A stretch of 64,000 nt of DNA from SAR202 cluster bacterium bin90. GTDB lineage: Bacteria > Chloroflexota > Dehalococcoidia > Lucifugimonadales > JADFKI01. The notes beneath the pieces are model-generated. The model saw nothing but the letters and a program-made list of their open reading frames with translations, was not told the DNA's origin and searched no databases. Where the stretch lies: contig MPND01000002.1 in the NCBI GenBank assembly GCA_002238855.1, forward strand, positions 1 to 64,000. Direction: 5' to 3'. The position numbers were made by a program, and so were the translations under genes. Of the stretch, positions 24,918-33,134 are shown piece by piece. The first letter of the stretch is position 1; the number at the start of each line of letters is the position of its first letter.

Positions 24918-27041
24918 TTACAGGTTGATCCGCCGAGCGAACGCTGACGGGCTAAACAGAGCGAGGGCGGAGTTGCCCTTAGCCTCCACTTCGCTAGTAC
25001 CACCGTTCAGCAGGGCGGTATCGCTGCCTTCTATTACAGCGGAAGCTGCGCTAATGGATACCGGCACATTGATGCCTGGCGGAACCTCTACACGGATACG
25101 CACGGCATAAGAAATTACACCGCGTTCGGTCCGCGCCTCGCTGCCGATATAGCTGACGCTGCCACCGAGGGCAGTGTCCCCTACACTCTCGATATTCACT
25201 AATGCGCTTGCTCCCTCACTGACATAGGGCCTTCCGGCAGCATCAATCACGCCGTCTATTTCAACGACGTCCGGGGCAACGACGCTCAGGGCTGTCATCT
25301 CGTCGCCTACCGGGTCGTCAACCTCAATGTTAACCAGCGAAACGATTCCATCCATTGGAGAGGTGATGACAGCGCCGTCATGGGCTTCCTGAGTCTTATC
25401 AAGCGTTGCAACAGCCAGGGCAAGTTCGGCCTCTGCCGCAGCTACCTGGTCGCGTACTAGTTCCTGCACCACATTGAGGTTCGTCTCTGCGCTTTTGAGA
25501 GCGGCGGATGCCAGGTCGAGACGCTTACCAGCACTCTCGATATACAGGCGGTCATCCCGCGCGCGTTCGAGGGTGTCGTTTGCTTCCTGGAGTCCCACCT
25601 CTGCCTGCGCAACTGCTGCACGGGCGAGCGAAACATTCAGGGGGTCGATGTCCACGGTCAATTCAGCTAAGTCGTCCTCGGCTTCTTGCAGAGACGCCAT
25701 TGCGAGTTGCAGTCGCTTCTCGGCACTCTCGACGAGGCTGGAGTCCGGACCGTCTTCCAGTTCCTCAAGGGCATCCTGAGCGTCGGACAGAGCGGCTTCC
25801 GCTGCGGCAACTGCGTCCTCAGTCTGTTCGGCGGTGGTCGCTGCGTTGTTCCGCACGGCCTCAAGGCCATCACGTACCCTATCGTAGGCGTCATAGGTAT
25901 TTTGCAACTCGCGGGTTATGCAGCGCTTGTTTCTGGCTATCGCGTCCTCGTCCGTACAGGTTGGAATAATTGCCGGGTAGTCCACGCTCAAATTGAGCCA
26001 TGCCCAGATAGTAAGCTCGTTCCACCGTGTGTCCGGGTCATCTGGGGTGGGCTCTATGCTGGCGTACTGCGGGTTGAGTCGCTCGAATGTGGCTTCAAGG
26101 TCAATCCCCCATTCTGCCAGCACCTCATCGGCAGTCATCTCAAGCTCCGCGTCGGTCAACTCGGTGCCAAACCAGAACTTGAAGAGCGAAGAATACTGCT
26201 CACGAATCACATATTCCGCATCTTCTGCCTGCATCAAGGCGTTCTGCGCCGCCGTCTGTGCGTCATTGCTCCCTCTGGTGGCGGCTTCGAGAGCGGTGGT
26301 AGTGAAAGATACCCCGTTCCGCGCATCTCTCAGCACCTCTTCGGGAAAATTGCCGTCCTTGATGTCATCATACGCTTCCTGGGCGGCGTCAAGCTCCACC
26401 TTGGCAGCCGCGACTCTGGCCTCCAAGCCCGATATCAAAATCTGCTGCGGCTCCAAGAGGTCATCCAGTTGCTCTCTCGCGTTGTCGAGCGCAATTTCGG
26501 ACTGTGCAACCGCCAACTGGGCACCGGCAACATTGATCCCGGGCCGCTGGAGCAAATTGTCCAGCGCGTTCTGGGCTTCATCAAGGGCCACTTCGGCGCC
26601 GGCTACTTCCAGTTCTGCGCTAGCTACCTGTAAGTTTGGCTCCAGGAGCAGCGCATTCAGTTTATTTTGGGCTGAGGTCACACTTAGTTGGCTGCCTGCT
26701 ACTGCAGTATTGAGCTGCGAAAGACTCTGTTCATCCAGCGAAGCAAGGGGTTGCCCTGCCTGAACGGCATCGCCTTCATTAACTAATACCTCGCCAACGA
26801 TTCCGGGAGACTCGAAGGAGAGGTTTGCAGTATTCGGAAAAACCAGACTGCCCGAAACCGGGATCTCACGCGGGCCGGCTTGCGCTTGCGAAGGCGCCGG
26901 AGCATCCGCAGGAGTAGGTTCCGAAGAGCTCCCTAGTCCGCCACAGGCGGCAATCGCTAAGGTTGCAGTGATTGTCAGGGTAAGGAGGACAAATTGAAGG
27001 CCGAAGTGACGCTGAAATGGGTTCACAAGCGAGCAGTTCAT
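24918..27041 (-). CDS. HlyD/RND-type periplasmic adaptor lipoprotein with very long coiled coil
   Basis: 707 residues, nearly twice the usual adaptor length. A signal peptide ends in IAACGG (lipobox Cys ~33). A barrel-sandwich start FPNTANLSFESPGIVGEVLVNEGDAVQAGQPLA is followed by a long helical section (~115-560) of Ala/Glu/Leu heptads. A globular insert (~290-385: FKFWFGTEL, CTDEDAIARNKRC) sits inside it. The second half-motif ITSPMDGIVSLVNIEV and a beta-barrel close it. Normally an ABC or RND exporter is encoded next door; here nhaA is downstream and a tRNA upstream, so the partner is missing. Confidence 0.85.
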   Translation of the reverse strand: MNCSLVNPFQRHFGLQFVLLTLTITATLAIAACGGLGSSSEPTPADAPAPSQAQAGPREIPVSGSLVFPNTANLSFESPGIVGEVLVNEGDAVQAGQPLASLDEQSLSQLNTAVAGSQLSVTSAQNKLNALLLEPNLQVASAELEVAGAEVALDEAQNALDNLLQRPGINVAGAQLAVAQSEIALDNAREQLDDLLEPQQILISGLEARVAAAKVELDAAQEAYDDIKDGNFPEEVLRDARNGVSFTTTALEAATRGSNDAQTAAQNALMQAEDAEYVIREQYSSLFKFWFGTELTDAELEMTADEVLAEWGIDLEATFERLNPQYASIEPTPDDPDTRWNELTIWAWLNLSVDYPAIIPTCTDEDAIARNKRCITRELQNTYDAYDRVRDGLEAVRNNAATTAEQTEDAVAAAEAALSDAQDALEELEDGPDSSLVESAEKRLQLAMASLQEAEDDLAELTVDIDPLNVSLARAAVAQAEVGLQEANDTLERARDDRLYIESAGKRLDLASAALKSAETNLNVVQELVRDQVAAAEAELALAVATLDKTQEAHDGAVITSPMDGIVSLVNIEVDDPVGDEMTALSVVAPDVVEIDGVIDAAGRPYVSEGASALVNIESVGDTALGGSVSYIGSEARTERGVISYAVRIRVEVPPGINVPVSISAASAVIEGSDTALLNGGTSEVEAKGNSALALFSPSAFARRINL

Positions 27042-27221
27042 TCAGTCTTAACCTCTCTGTGCTAGCCTGACTCGGGTCAGGCATTTCTGATACAAAGATA
27101 CTGGGCAAAATGCCCTCGAACATGATAGCACAGGAAGCAGCGCTGGGTTGAGTCGGACAGCTTCACAGGTACATTGAGACAGGCGCACTTGGGCTGTCGC
27201 GCGAGATTCTGGGGGATGGAA

Positions 27222-27298
27222 TGGTGGGCCATCGTGGACTCGAACCACGGACCTCAGTCTTATCAGGACTGCGCTCTAACCGGCTGAGCTAATGGCCC
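27222..27298 (-). tRNA. tRNA-Ile (GAU)
   Basis: Reading the minus strand gives a full cloverleaf: acceptor GGGCCAT/ATGGCCC, D-loop AGCTCAGCCGGTTAGAGC, anticodon loop CTGATAA with anticodon GAT, and T-arm GTGGTTCGAGTCCAC, with an encoded 3' CCA. Confidence 0.97.
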
Positions 27299-27321
27299 AA
27301 TTAAACGGAAACTGATCTCGC

Positions 27322-27738
27322 CTATTCGACCGGCATGCCTGTGGAAGGGTCGAATTCGACGACGATTTCGACAGGTGCGTTTCGTGCGACAATGAGCTCC
27401 ATCGGCTCCGAAAGGCTGTCGTTTACGGGCTGATGAACTGAATCAGGCGGCACGTAAATGAAGTCGCCCTGTGCAATGTCGAGAGTGTTCTCAAGACGCT
27501 GACCTGTAAGGAAGCGCCCCTTGCCACTGACCACATAGATTGCTGATTCGCAGTTCACATGGTAGTGGGGGCTGGATGCGCACCCCGGCGGTATTGTCGC
27601 AATTGCAAGGTGAATGCCCTCGGTGCCTGCAAGGGCCTTCGACACTCCTGCCAAACGAGTCATGCTGCCCGACGAAACCTCGACTTCAAGGCCGTCCGGA
27701 TGTATTACTGTGCATACTGCGTCAAATTGCTTGTTCAT
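27322..27738 (-). CDS. cupin-domain protein
   Basis: 138 residues from ATG 27738. The cupin metal motif appears as IPPGCASSPHYHVNCESAIYVVSGKGRF (motif 1, two His and a Glu) and GDFIYVPPDSVHQPVN (motif 2, His). A small-molecule binding or isomerase role is typical. The track extension to 27918 runs into the divergent thioesterase gene and is not supported. Confidence 0.82.
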   Translation of the reverse strand: MNKQFDAVCTVIHPDGLEVEVSSGSMTRLAGVSKALAGTEGIHLAIATIPPGCASSPHYHVNCESAIYVVSGKGRFLTGQRLENTLDIAQGDFIYVPPDSVHQPVNDSLSEPMELIVARNAPVEIVVEFDPSTGMPVE

Positions 27739-27820
27739 AGTGCCCCAGTATAACATTCGGTATCTGGCTTGGGAATAGAAAATCACAGAATTCGTAGCTT
27801 GCGGACGAGTTTGAAGGGAT

Positions 27821-28270
27821 GTGGACTTGCCAAAAGAAGACTTTAAGTTCGGGTTCACCCTGCGCGTTCGCTGGGGTGAGTGCGATGCACAGGGAATCGT
27901 ATTCAACGCCCAGTACATGAACTATGTTGAAGTTGCCCAGGCCGAGTATTTCCGCAACCTGGGGCTGCGTCTGTACGGCGATGAGTTGCGAAAGCGGTTT
28001 GACCTTGCGACAGTCAGATCGACGTTCGAGTTCATGACGCCGGTGCGTGTTGACGATCTTCTAGACATCCACGTAAGCGTGACGCGCATCGGCAACAGCA
28101 GCATTACATTCCTGACGGAAGTGTACCCGCACGAAACCGATCAACCTTGCACTCGCGCCGAGGTCATTTACGCAAACTTCGACGCGGATACCGAAGTCGC
28201 GAGGCGTGTCCCCGATGACATTCGCGAAATCATTGGCACATTCGAAAGGAGTGATCGCTCGCCCGACTAA
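27821..28270 (+). CDS. acyl-CoA thioesterase (4-hydroxybenzoyl-CoA/YbgC type)
   Basis: 149-residue hotdog-fold thioesterase. RVRWGECDAQGIVFNAQYMNYVEVAQAEYFR contains the catalytic Asp of the 4HBT family, followed by the long helix. It hydrolyses acyl-CoA esters; chain or aromatic preference is unknown. GTG 27821 or TTG 27827 are possible starts (AAGGGA upstream). Its 3' end overlaps the convergent lin0512-type gene by 4 bases. Confidence 0.86.
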   Translation: MDLPKEDFKFGFTLRVRWGECDAQGIVFNAQYMNYVEVAQAEYFRNLGLRLYGDELRKRFDLATVRSTFEFMTPVRVDDLLDIHVSVTRIGNSSITFLTEVYPHETDQPCTRAEVIYANFDADTEVARRVPDDIREIIGTFERSDRSPD

Positions 28271-28614
28271 TCCACATCCACTTTCACGATAATCGCGGCA
28301 TTTGCCATTATGGTGAAATCACCGGAGCCTTCCCGCCCTTCGATCTCCAAGCCCCCTTGCACCACATTCAACACACCCTTGCCGTGCGGCAGTACGCCTA
28401 ACACCACGTCATGGTCCACGGCTTCGGGCTTCGGTATTCCGATAGTTACTTCCACAATCATTTCCCTAGATGTATCGGGGCCAAGGAGTCCTAGGAACAT
28501 GAGGCTGCTCTGGTGAACCGCATTCCAGGTTGCTCGCCTCGCCGCTTCGGTATAGTTCTGACCGTGCAAGTCTATCCCCATACCCATTTCAAGAATCGCG
28601 GGTGTCAGTGGCAT
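28267..28614 (-). CDS. Lin0512-family conserved protein
   Basis: 115 residues. The pattern EMGMGIDLHGQNYTEAARRATWNAVHQSSLMF matches the small Lin0512 family (TIGR02058-like) found near hydrolases and of unknown function. ATG 28614 is chosen because GGAGGATACGAA precedes it; the ORF-track start at 28734 adds a poorly conserved leader. It ends within the stop of the thioesterase gene. Confidence 0.72.
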   Translation of the reverse strand: MPLTPAILEMGMGIDLHGQNYTEAARRATWNAVHQSSLMFLGLLGPDTSREMIVEVTIGIPKPEAVDHDVVLGVLPHGKGVLNVVQGGLEIEGREGSGDFTIMANAAIIVKVDVD

Positions 28615-28759
28615 TTCGTATCCTCCGGATCTGTCATGTAAATTCTCTGGTTCGCGTGAAAGTGTGCGCTTATGGCATTGCCATGTCAAGCGCGGCGGCT
28701 CTGCCATCTCCTCGCGGGATAGACAGGGGCACAAATTGCCTGCTAAAATCGCACCTTAA

Positions 28760-28834
<75 letters not shown>

Positions 28835-28953
28835 GATTTCTGGCAGTACTTTTCGTAATGGCGTCTCCCCCGACCATGACACTTGGGCGTAATGCGTGAG
28901 GTATGACTGGCAAGAGGGCGCGGGAATTACTTAGCTGACTTCAAGGAGGGGCC

Positions 28954-29304
28954 ATGCCCATATTGAACAGGGATGACTACGAGAAAGTGGAGCTGTCGCC
29001 CGGAGTTGATCGCTGGGCGCTGGTAGATGGAGAAAAAGGCTCGGAGTCCACCAGCGTTGGCGACGTAATCGTTGGCGTGGACGGCATCGTCCCGACTCAT
29101 ACTCACCCCACCGAAGAGGCTATGGTAATCCTGGAAGGTGAAATGGACGCCATACTTGGCGATGAGGTGATCACGGTTCGGGTAGGCCAGACGGTACTTG
29201 CGCCGCCGGGCATACGCCATGGCTTCGTGAACCGATCAGGTGCTGAAGCTCGCGTGCTTGCCATCTTCCCGACGGCGCACATGGAGCGAACCCTGGTTGA
29301 CTGA
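28954..29304 (+). CDS. cupin-domain protein
   Basis: 116 residues of a single cupin barrel. Motif 1 is VPTHTHPTEEAMVILEGEMDAIL with two His and Glu, motif 2 is GQTVLAPPGIRHGFVN with the final His. The ATG follows CAAGGAGGGGCC. It precedes the acyl-CoA dehydrogenase and amidohydrolase genes on the same strand and may belong to their transcript. Different in sequence from the 27322 cupin. Confidence 0.84.
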   Translation: MPILNRDDYEKVELSPGVDRWALVDGEKGSESTSVGDVIVGVDGIVPTHTHPTEEAMVILEGEMDAILGDEVITVRVGQTVLAPPGIRHGFVNRSGAEARVLAIFPTAHMERTLVD

Positions 29305-29348
29305 TTCACTTCTGAAACGAACCCATTCTCATGCCGTGAGGAGCGATA

Positions 29349-30509
29349 ATGCAGGCAACCGCCAAGCGCGTTGAAGAGGTCGTGGAAAATATCAAGGAGT
29401 TGTCGGATCGTTTCGGGTCGGAGCGCCACGAACGCCAGCGGCGCCGTGCCCTGGATATGGCAGACTTCGACGCCTTGACAGACGCCGGCTTTCACCTGAC
29501 CGGCGCTCCACCTGATATGGGGGGTATCAACGGTGGCGTCGCCGAGTTCACACGGCCCCTGTGCGATATGCTGCGCATCCTGGCGAAGGGCGACCCCAGC
29601 GTCTCGCTCGTCGCATCAATGCATCCTGCAGTAATAGGTGGCTGGCTGGAAGTCGAAGAGGCTCCTCCGCCCTACACGAAAGCGTGGAGCGAGCAGCGGA
29701 GAACGGTATTCGAAACCGCGCTCGATGGCTGCTGGTGGGGGACTATCATCTCTGAGCCAGGCAGCGGGGGCGATCCTTCTAAGAGCAGGGCCATTGCGAC
29801 GCCGAACCCATCAGACGACACCTATCTGGTCAGCGGGCAGAAGCATTTCGGGAGCGGCTCCGGCATCACTTCATTCATGATTACTCAGGCGGTTCCGGAA
29901 GGAGAATCGGCGCCGGATGTCTTCTACATGGATATGCGTGGAGTGCCGTGGGACGGCTCTTCCGGCGCGAAACTCACGCGGGCATGGGATGGACACGGCA
30001 TGACCGCTACGCAGAGCCATGCGATGGACTTTGTGGACATGCCCGCCACACGCGCTGCCTGGCCTGACAATCGCCAGCGACAGCGGGCACGCGAAATCGC
30101 AGGGAGACCTGCCGGGCATCTGTTCACATCGGTCATTGTTGGCGTGGTTGAGGCGGCGGTCGAAATGGCTAGGCAGCAGGTCCGCGCTAAGAAGGAGTCT
30201 ATGCGTCCCTTCGAACAAATTGAATGGTCGCGCGTTGAAATGGAGGCGTGGCTGATTCAGCAGGCCTACGAGGGAGTGCTGCGGGATGTAGAATGCGGCA
30301 ACGGTGCGGCAACTCGCAGCGGGCTGCTATGCAAAGAGGCTGTTGCGGAGCTTTCCGACTCGGTTATGCAGCGGATAAGCAAGGTTCTGGGCGGCGGAGC
30401 GTATTCGCGCAGTTCCCCCTACGGCTTCTGGCTTCAGGATGTGCGGGCGCTAGGCTTCCTGCGTCCACCGTGGGGATTCGCTTTCGATCGCATCTTCGAC
30501 GGGAGTTGA
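29349..30509 (+). CDS. acyl-CoA dehydrogenase family protein
   Basis: 386 residues with the acyl-CoA dehydrogenase layout: N-terminal helical domain (LTDAGFHLTGAPPDMGGI), middle beta domain (WWGTIISEPGSGGDPSKS, LVSGQKHFGSGSG) and C-terminal four-helix bundle. The FAD/substrate region SEPGSGGD is recognisable. The C-terminal part (ISKVLGGGAYSRSSPYGFWLQDVRALGFLRPPW) is closer to flavin monooxygenase-like members (DszC/HpaB relatives) than to MCAD, so an oxygenase activity is possible. The ATG follows GAGGAGCGATA. Confidence 0.83.
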   Translation: MQATAKRVEEVVENIKELSDRFGSERHERQRRRALDMADFDALTDAGFHLTGAPPDMGGINGGVAEFTRPLCDMLRILAKGDPSVSLVASMHPAVIGGWLEVEEAPPPYTKAWSEQRRTVFETALDGCWWGTIISEPGSGGDPSKSRAIATPNPSDDTYLVSGQKHFGSGSGITSFMITQAVPEGESAPDVFYMDMRGVPWDGSSGAKLTRAWDGHGMTATQSHAMDFVDMPATRAAWPDNRQRQRAREIAGRPAGHLFTSVIVGVVEAAVEMARQQVRAKKESMRPFEQIEWSRVEMEAWLIQQAYEGVLRDVECGNGAATRSGLLCKEAVAELSDSVMQRISKVLGGGAYSRSSPYGFWLQDVRALGFLRPPWGFAFDRIFDGS

Positions 30510-30513
30510 TGGG

Positions 30514-31758
30514 ATGGGCAATACCCAGCGACTTGTACTTACGGGAGCGCACGTCATTGACGGCCTGTCCCCTGCACCGATTGCGAATGGCAGCGTTGCC
30601 ATCGAGAACGGGCGAGTCGCAGAGGTATTGGACGGGACTAAGTCATCCGATACGCGAGATGCCCGTGTCATAGAACTCGATGGCGCCTATCTGCTTCCCG
30701 GCCTATGGGATGTCCATGTGCATCCTGAATACCCTTTGCCTCCCGGAATAACGGTCGCGCAGCAGACGGCAGATTTTGGCGCACAGCTGTCCCGCGCGCT
30801 GACCGAAGGCGGCGTGACGAGCGTGCGCTGCGGCGGCGCTGCGAACTACATGGACGTAGCGTGGAAGCAAGTCTTCGAAAGTGGCAAGATGGTTGGGCCG
30901 CGGGTGTTCGCCAGCGGCTATTTCCTGACAACTACGGGCGGCCACTTCCTGACATCGGGGCAGGCACGCGAGTGCGACGGACCCTACGGTTTCGTCCATG
31001 CGATACGCGAGGGGATAAAGAACGGCGTTGACCACATCAAACTGAATCTTTCGGGCGGCATAATGGGACCGCCCTGGGACCTGCACAAGCACTCATTCCT
31101 GCTTGAGGATGAGATCGAGGCGGCATTCGCGCTCTGCCGCCAGCGGGAGTTCAAGGTGATGGCGCATGCGACGAATCCCGACGCCGTGAAATCCGCAATC
31201 CGGCTGGGAGCACACACTGTCGAGCATGGGTACACACAGGATGAAGAGTGCCTGGAACTATTTCAGAGCAGCGGCGCCTGGTACGTGCCCACCCTCGCAA
31301 TCTCCCACCTGACCTGCGAGCAGGCGGCGAATGACTGGGAACGAGAATGGGTGGAGCGCCGGCAGATCGCTAACGACCTTCAACGTCGAGCGAACGCCGC
31401 GAGCGACGAACATGCGAAGTGGTTCAAGCGCGCATTAGACGCGGGAATCAAGATGGCGCTCGGCTCGGACATACGCCCGCTGAGCGAGGCTGCGCTCCTT
31501 GAGATGGGACTATGGGTGCGGGACGGCGCGACGCCCTGGCAGGCTATTCAGGCAGCGACCCGCAATGCAGCGGAAATGTGCGGCGTGGGTAACGAATTGG
31601 GCACCGTGGAAGCGGGTAAGTTGGCAGACCTGATCGTGGTCGCGGACAATCCACTTGAGGACATCGGCAACATCCGAAAGCTGATGCTAGTGCTCAAAGA
31701 AGGTCAGGTCGTGTCAGACAAGCGTAGTTCGTCAATTCTGGCTGGGCGATCCAGCTAA
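30514..31758 (+). CDS. amidohydrolase (imidazolonepropionase-like)
   Basis: 414-residue metal-dependent hydrolase. The HxH motif is in LLPGLWDVHVHPEYP, followed by GGVTSVRCGG, VMAHATNPDAVKSAI, GAHTVEHGY and the metal Asp in MALGSDIRPL. The C-terminal AATRNAAEMCGVGNELGTVEAGKLADLIVV closes the composite barrel. The group includes prolidases and imidazolonepropionase-like enzymes; the substrate is unknown. It starts 4 bases after the acyl-CoA dehydrogenase stop, so translation may be coupled. It overlaps the convergent next gene by 4 bases. Confidence 0.9.
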   Translation: MGNTQRLVLTGAHVIDGLSPAPIANGSVAIENGRVAEVLDGTKSSDTRDARVIELDGAYLLPGLWDVHVHPEYPLPPGITVAQQTADFGAQLSRALTEGGVTSVRCGGAANYMDVAWKQVFESGKMVGPRVFASGYFLTTTGGHFLTSGQARECDGPYGFVHAIREGIKNGVDHIKLNLSGGIMGPPWDLHKHSFLLEDEIEAAFALCRQREFKVMAHATNPDAVKSAIRLGAHTVEHGYTQDEECLELFQSSGAWYVPTLAISHLTCEQAANDWEREWVERRQIANDLQRRANAASDEHAKWFKRALDAGIKMALGSDIRPLSEAALLEMGLWVRDGATPWQAIQAATRNAAEMCGVGNELGTVEAGKLADLIVVADNPLEDIGNIRKLMLVLKEGQVVSDKRSSSILAGRSS

Positions 31759-33125
31759 CGGGAATCCCCTGCACTGCTGTCCGAAGACCTGCCGCAAAGC
31801 TTGAGGACCTGGCGTACCCAGTGCAGCAGGCCTCCCTCGAGTTCCGGGCGAGCGTCCAGCGAGATATTCGTCAGTATCCACATGTAAGTCATGGTCTGAT
31901 GCAGCGCGCCCAGCGCCCTTGTCGCCTCGAACGCTTCAACAAGTACCTCTATAGGCTGAAAAGCGTTCCACGGTTCCAGGTAAGCATTTCGCAAGCGAGC
32001 GTCCGCGTCAGGGCTGTCTTTCAACACGCTTTCATCGAAGAATGCTGCGGAAATTGTCGCCATCTCGAAGAAAGGATGTGAAATGCAGACGTCCGTCCAG
32101 TCAAAGAAGGTGTGTCCACCGTCTCTGATGATGATATTGCCGCCCAAGTCGCCGTGAACCAGAGTGTGAGGCACACCGTATTGTGCCAGCCGAGCGCACA
32201 TCAATTTCAGAGGCATCGACAGGGAGCGAAGATCCTCCACTTCCGACTCCGACAAGCCGTTGGAACCGCCTTTCAGCATCCGTGAGCACGATGCGATCAG
32301 AGGATCGATCATCTCTACCATGCGTCCCAGTCGTCTATCAGGTGTGTTGAGTGACAGCCAGTTGGGTAGGCTCTCGACCTGTTCGACCTGTGCAGCAGCG
32401 ATGGTGCGTAGGGCGTCTTCCCATCGCGAGATGTCCGGGCATTCGTGTAACATTTCGCCGCCAAAGTCAGGCATCAGCAGCCAGCCATGTCCGGAATCGA
32501 CGGCAAGAGGCGCGGGAAGCAACTGAGGACAACGCTCTGCAATCGCCTGCATCGCGCGTCCCTCGTGGGACATGAACTGTGGTGTCGCCTTGAAATAGAC
32601 GTCGCCGTGGCCGGTGCCGATCTTCATTGTGCAAGATAGGCCCCATGCACGCTGTTGAACTGGAGGTGCCGTCACGGTCATACCGAGCGTGGTGAGGTGG
32701 ACCTGTATCCAGTCGCAAGCGGCATCGTGCCAACCGATAAACTCCCATGGAGAGCGCAGGGCTGTGGGACTGACTGTCGTAGCTAACCAGGCAGCAATCG
32801 CTTCGTCAATCGCGGGTGTGTTGAAACAAACAGAGGATATGTCGCGCTGTTCCACCCACCGTGCGCCTGCTGGAGTTGGTACGCCGTCTTGCCGCGCCAC
32901 CGCGGTGAATATACGCCACGGTTCTTCGCCGTCTTCGCCGCGGGCCGCACACTTCAGCGTCCAGGTCTCGAAGCCAAGCTGTCGGTGCATTTCAGCGTTG
33001 ATGTGGTCAACAATGCGGGCGTCCGTGGTCGTCGGAGTAAGCTCTGGAAGTGCCCAGCCGTCGGAAGACGGCAGCGCGAGAACACTGCCGTCTTCCGGAC
33101 GAATCACGATCACAAGGTATTTCAC
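31755..33125 (-). CDS. Nudix-like domain fused to aminoglycoside phosphotransferase-type kinase
   Basis: 456 residues. Residues ~1-115 resemble a Nudix fold (GWALPELTP, then an INAEMHRQLGFE helix) but lack the catalytic RExxEE. Residues ~160-440 are an APH/choline-kinase-like domain: PHTLVHGDLGGNIIIRDGGHTFFDWTDVCISHPFFEMA carries the catalytic Asp, Asn and DFG-like Asp. Such kinases phosphorylate small hydroxyl compounds; resistance is only one option. The Nudix part could be a sensor. The domain fusion is uncommon. Confidence 0.75.
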   Translation of the reverse strand: MKYLVIVIRPEDGSVLALPSSDGWALPELTPTTTDARIVDHINAEMHRQLGFETWTLKCAARGEDGEEPWRIFTAVARQDGVPTPAGARWVEQRDISSVCFNTPAIDEAIAAWLATTVSPTALRSPWEFIGWHDAACDWIQVHLTTLGMTVTAPPVQQRAWGLSCTMKIGTGHGDVYFKATPQFMSHEGRAMQAIAERCPQLLPAPLAVDSGHGWLLMPDFGGEMLHECPDISRWEDALRTIAAAQVEQVESLPNWLSLNTPDRRLGRMVEMIDPLIASCSRMLKGGSNGLSESEVEDLRSLSMPLKLMCARLAQYGVPHTLVHGDLGGNIIIRDGGHTFFDWTDVCISHPFFEMATISAAFFDESVLKDSPDADARLRNAYLEPWNAFQPIEVLVEAFEATRALGALHQTMTYMWILTNISLDARPELEGGLLHWVRQVLKLCGRSSDSSAGDSR

Positions 33126-33134
33126 TGCAATTGA

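Noticed and set aside
25686-26763. Two long plus-strand ORFs over the coiled-coil adaptor
   Set aside because: Antisense shadows produced by the repetitive GC-rich coding strand; no recognisable domain.
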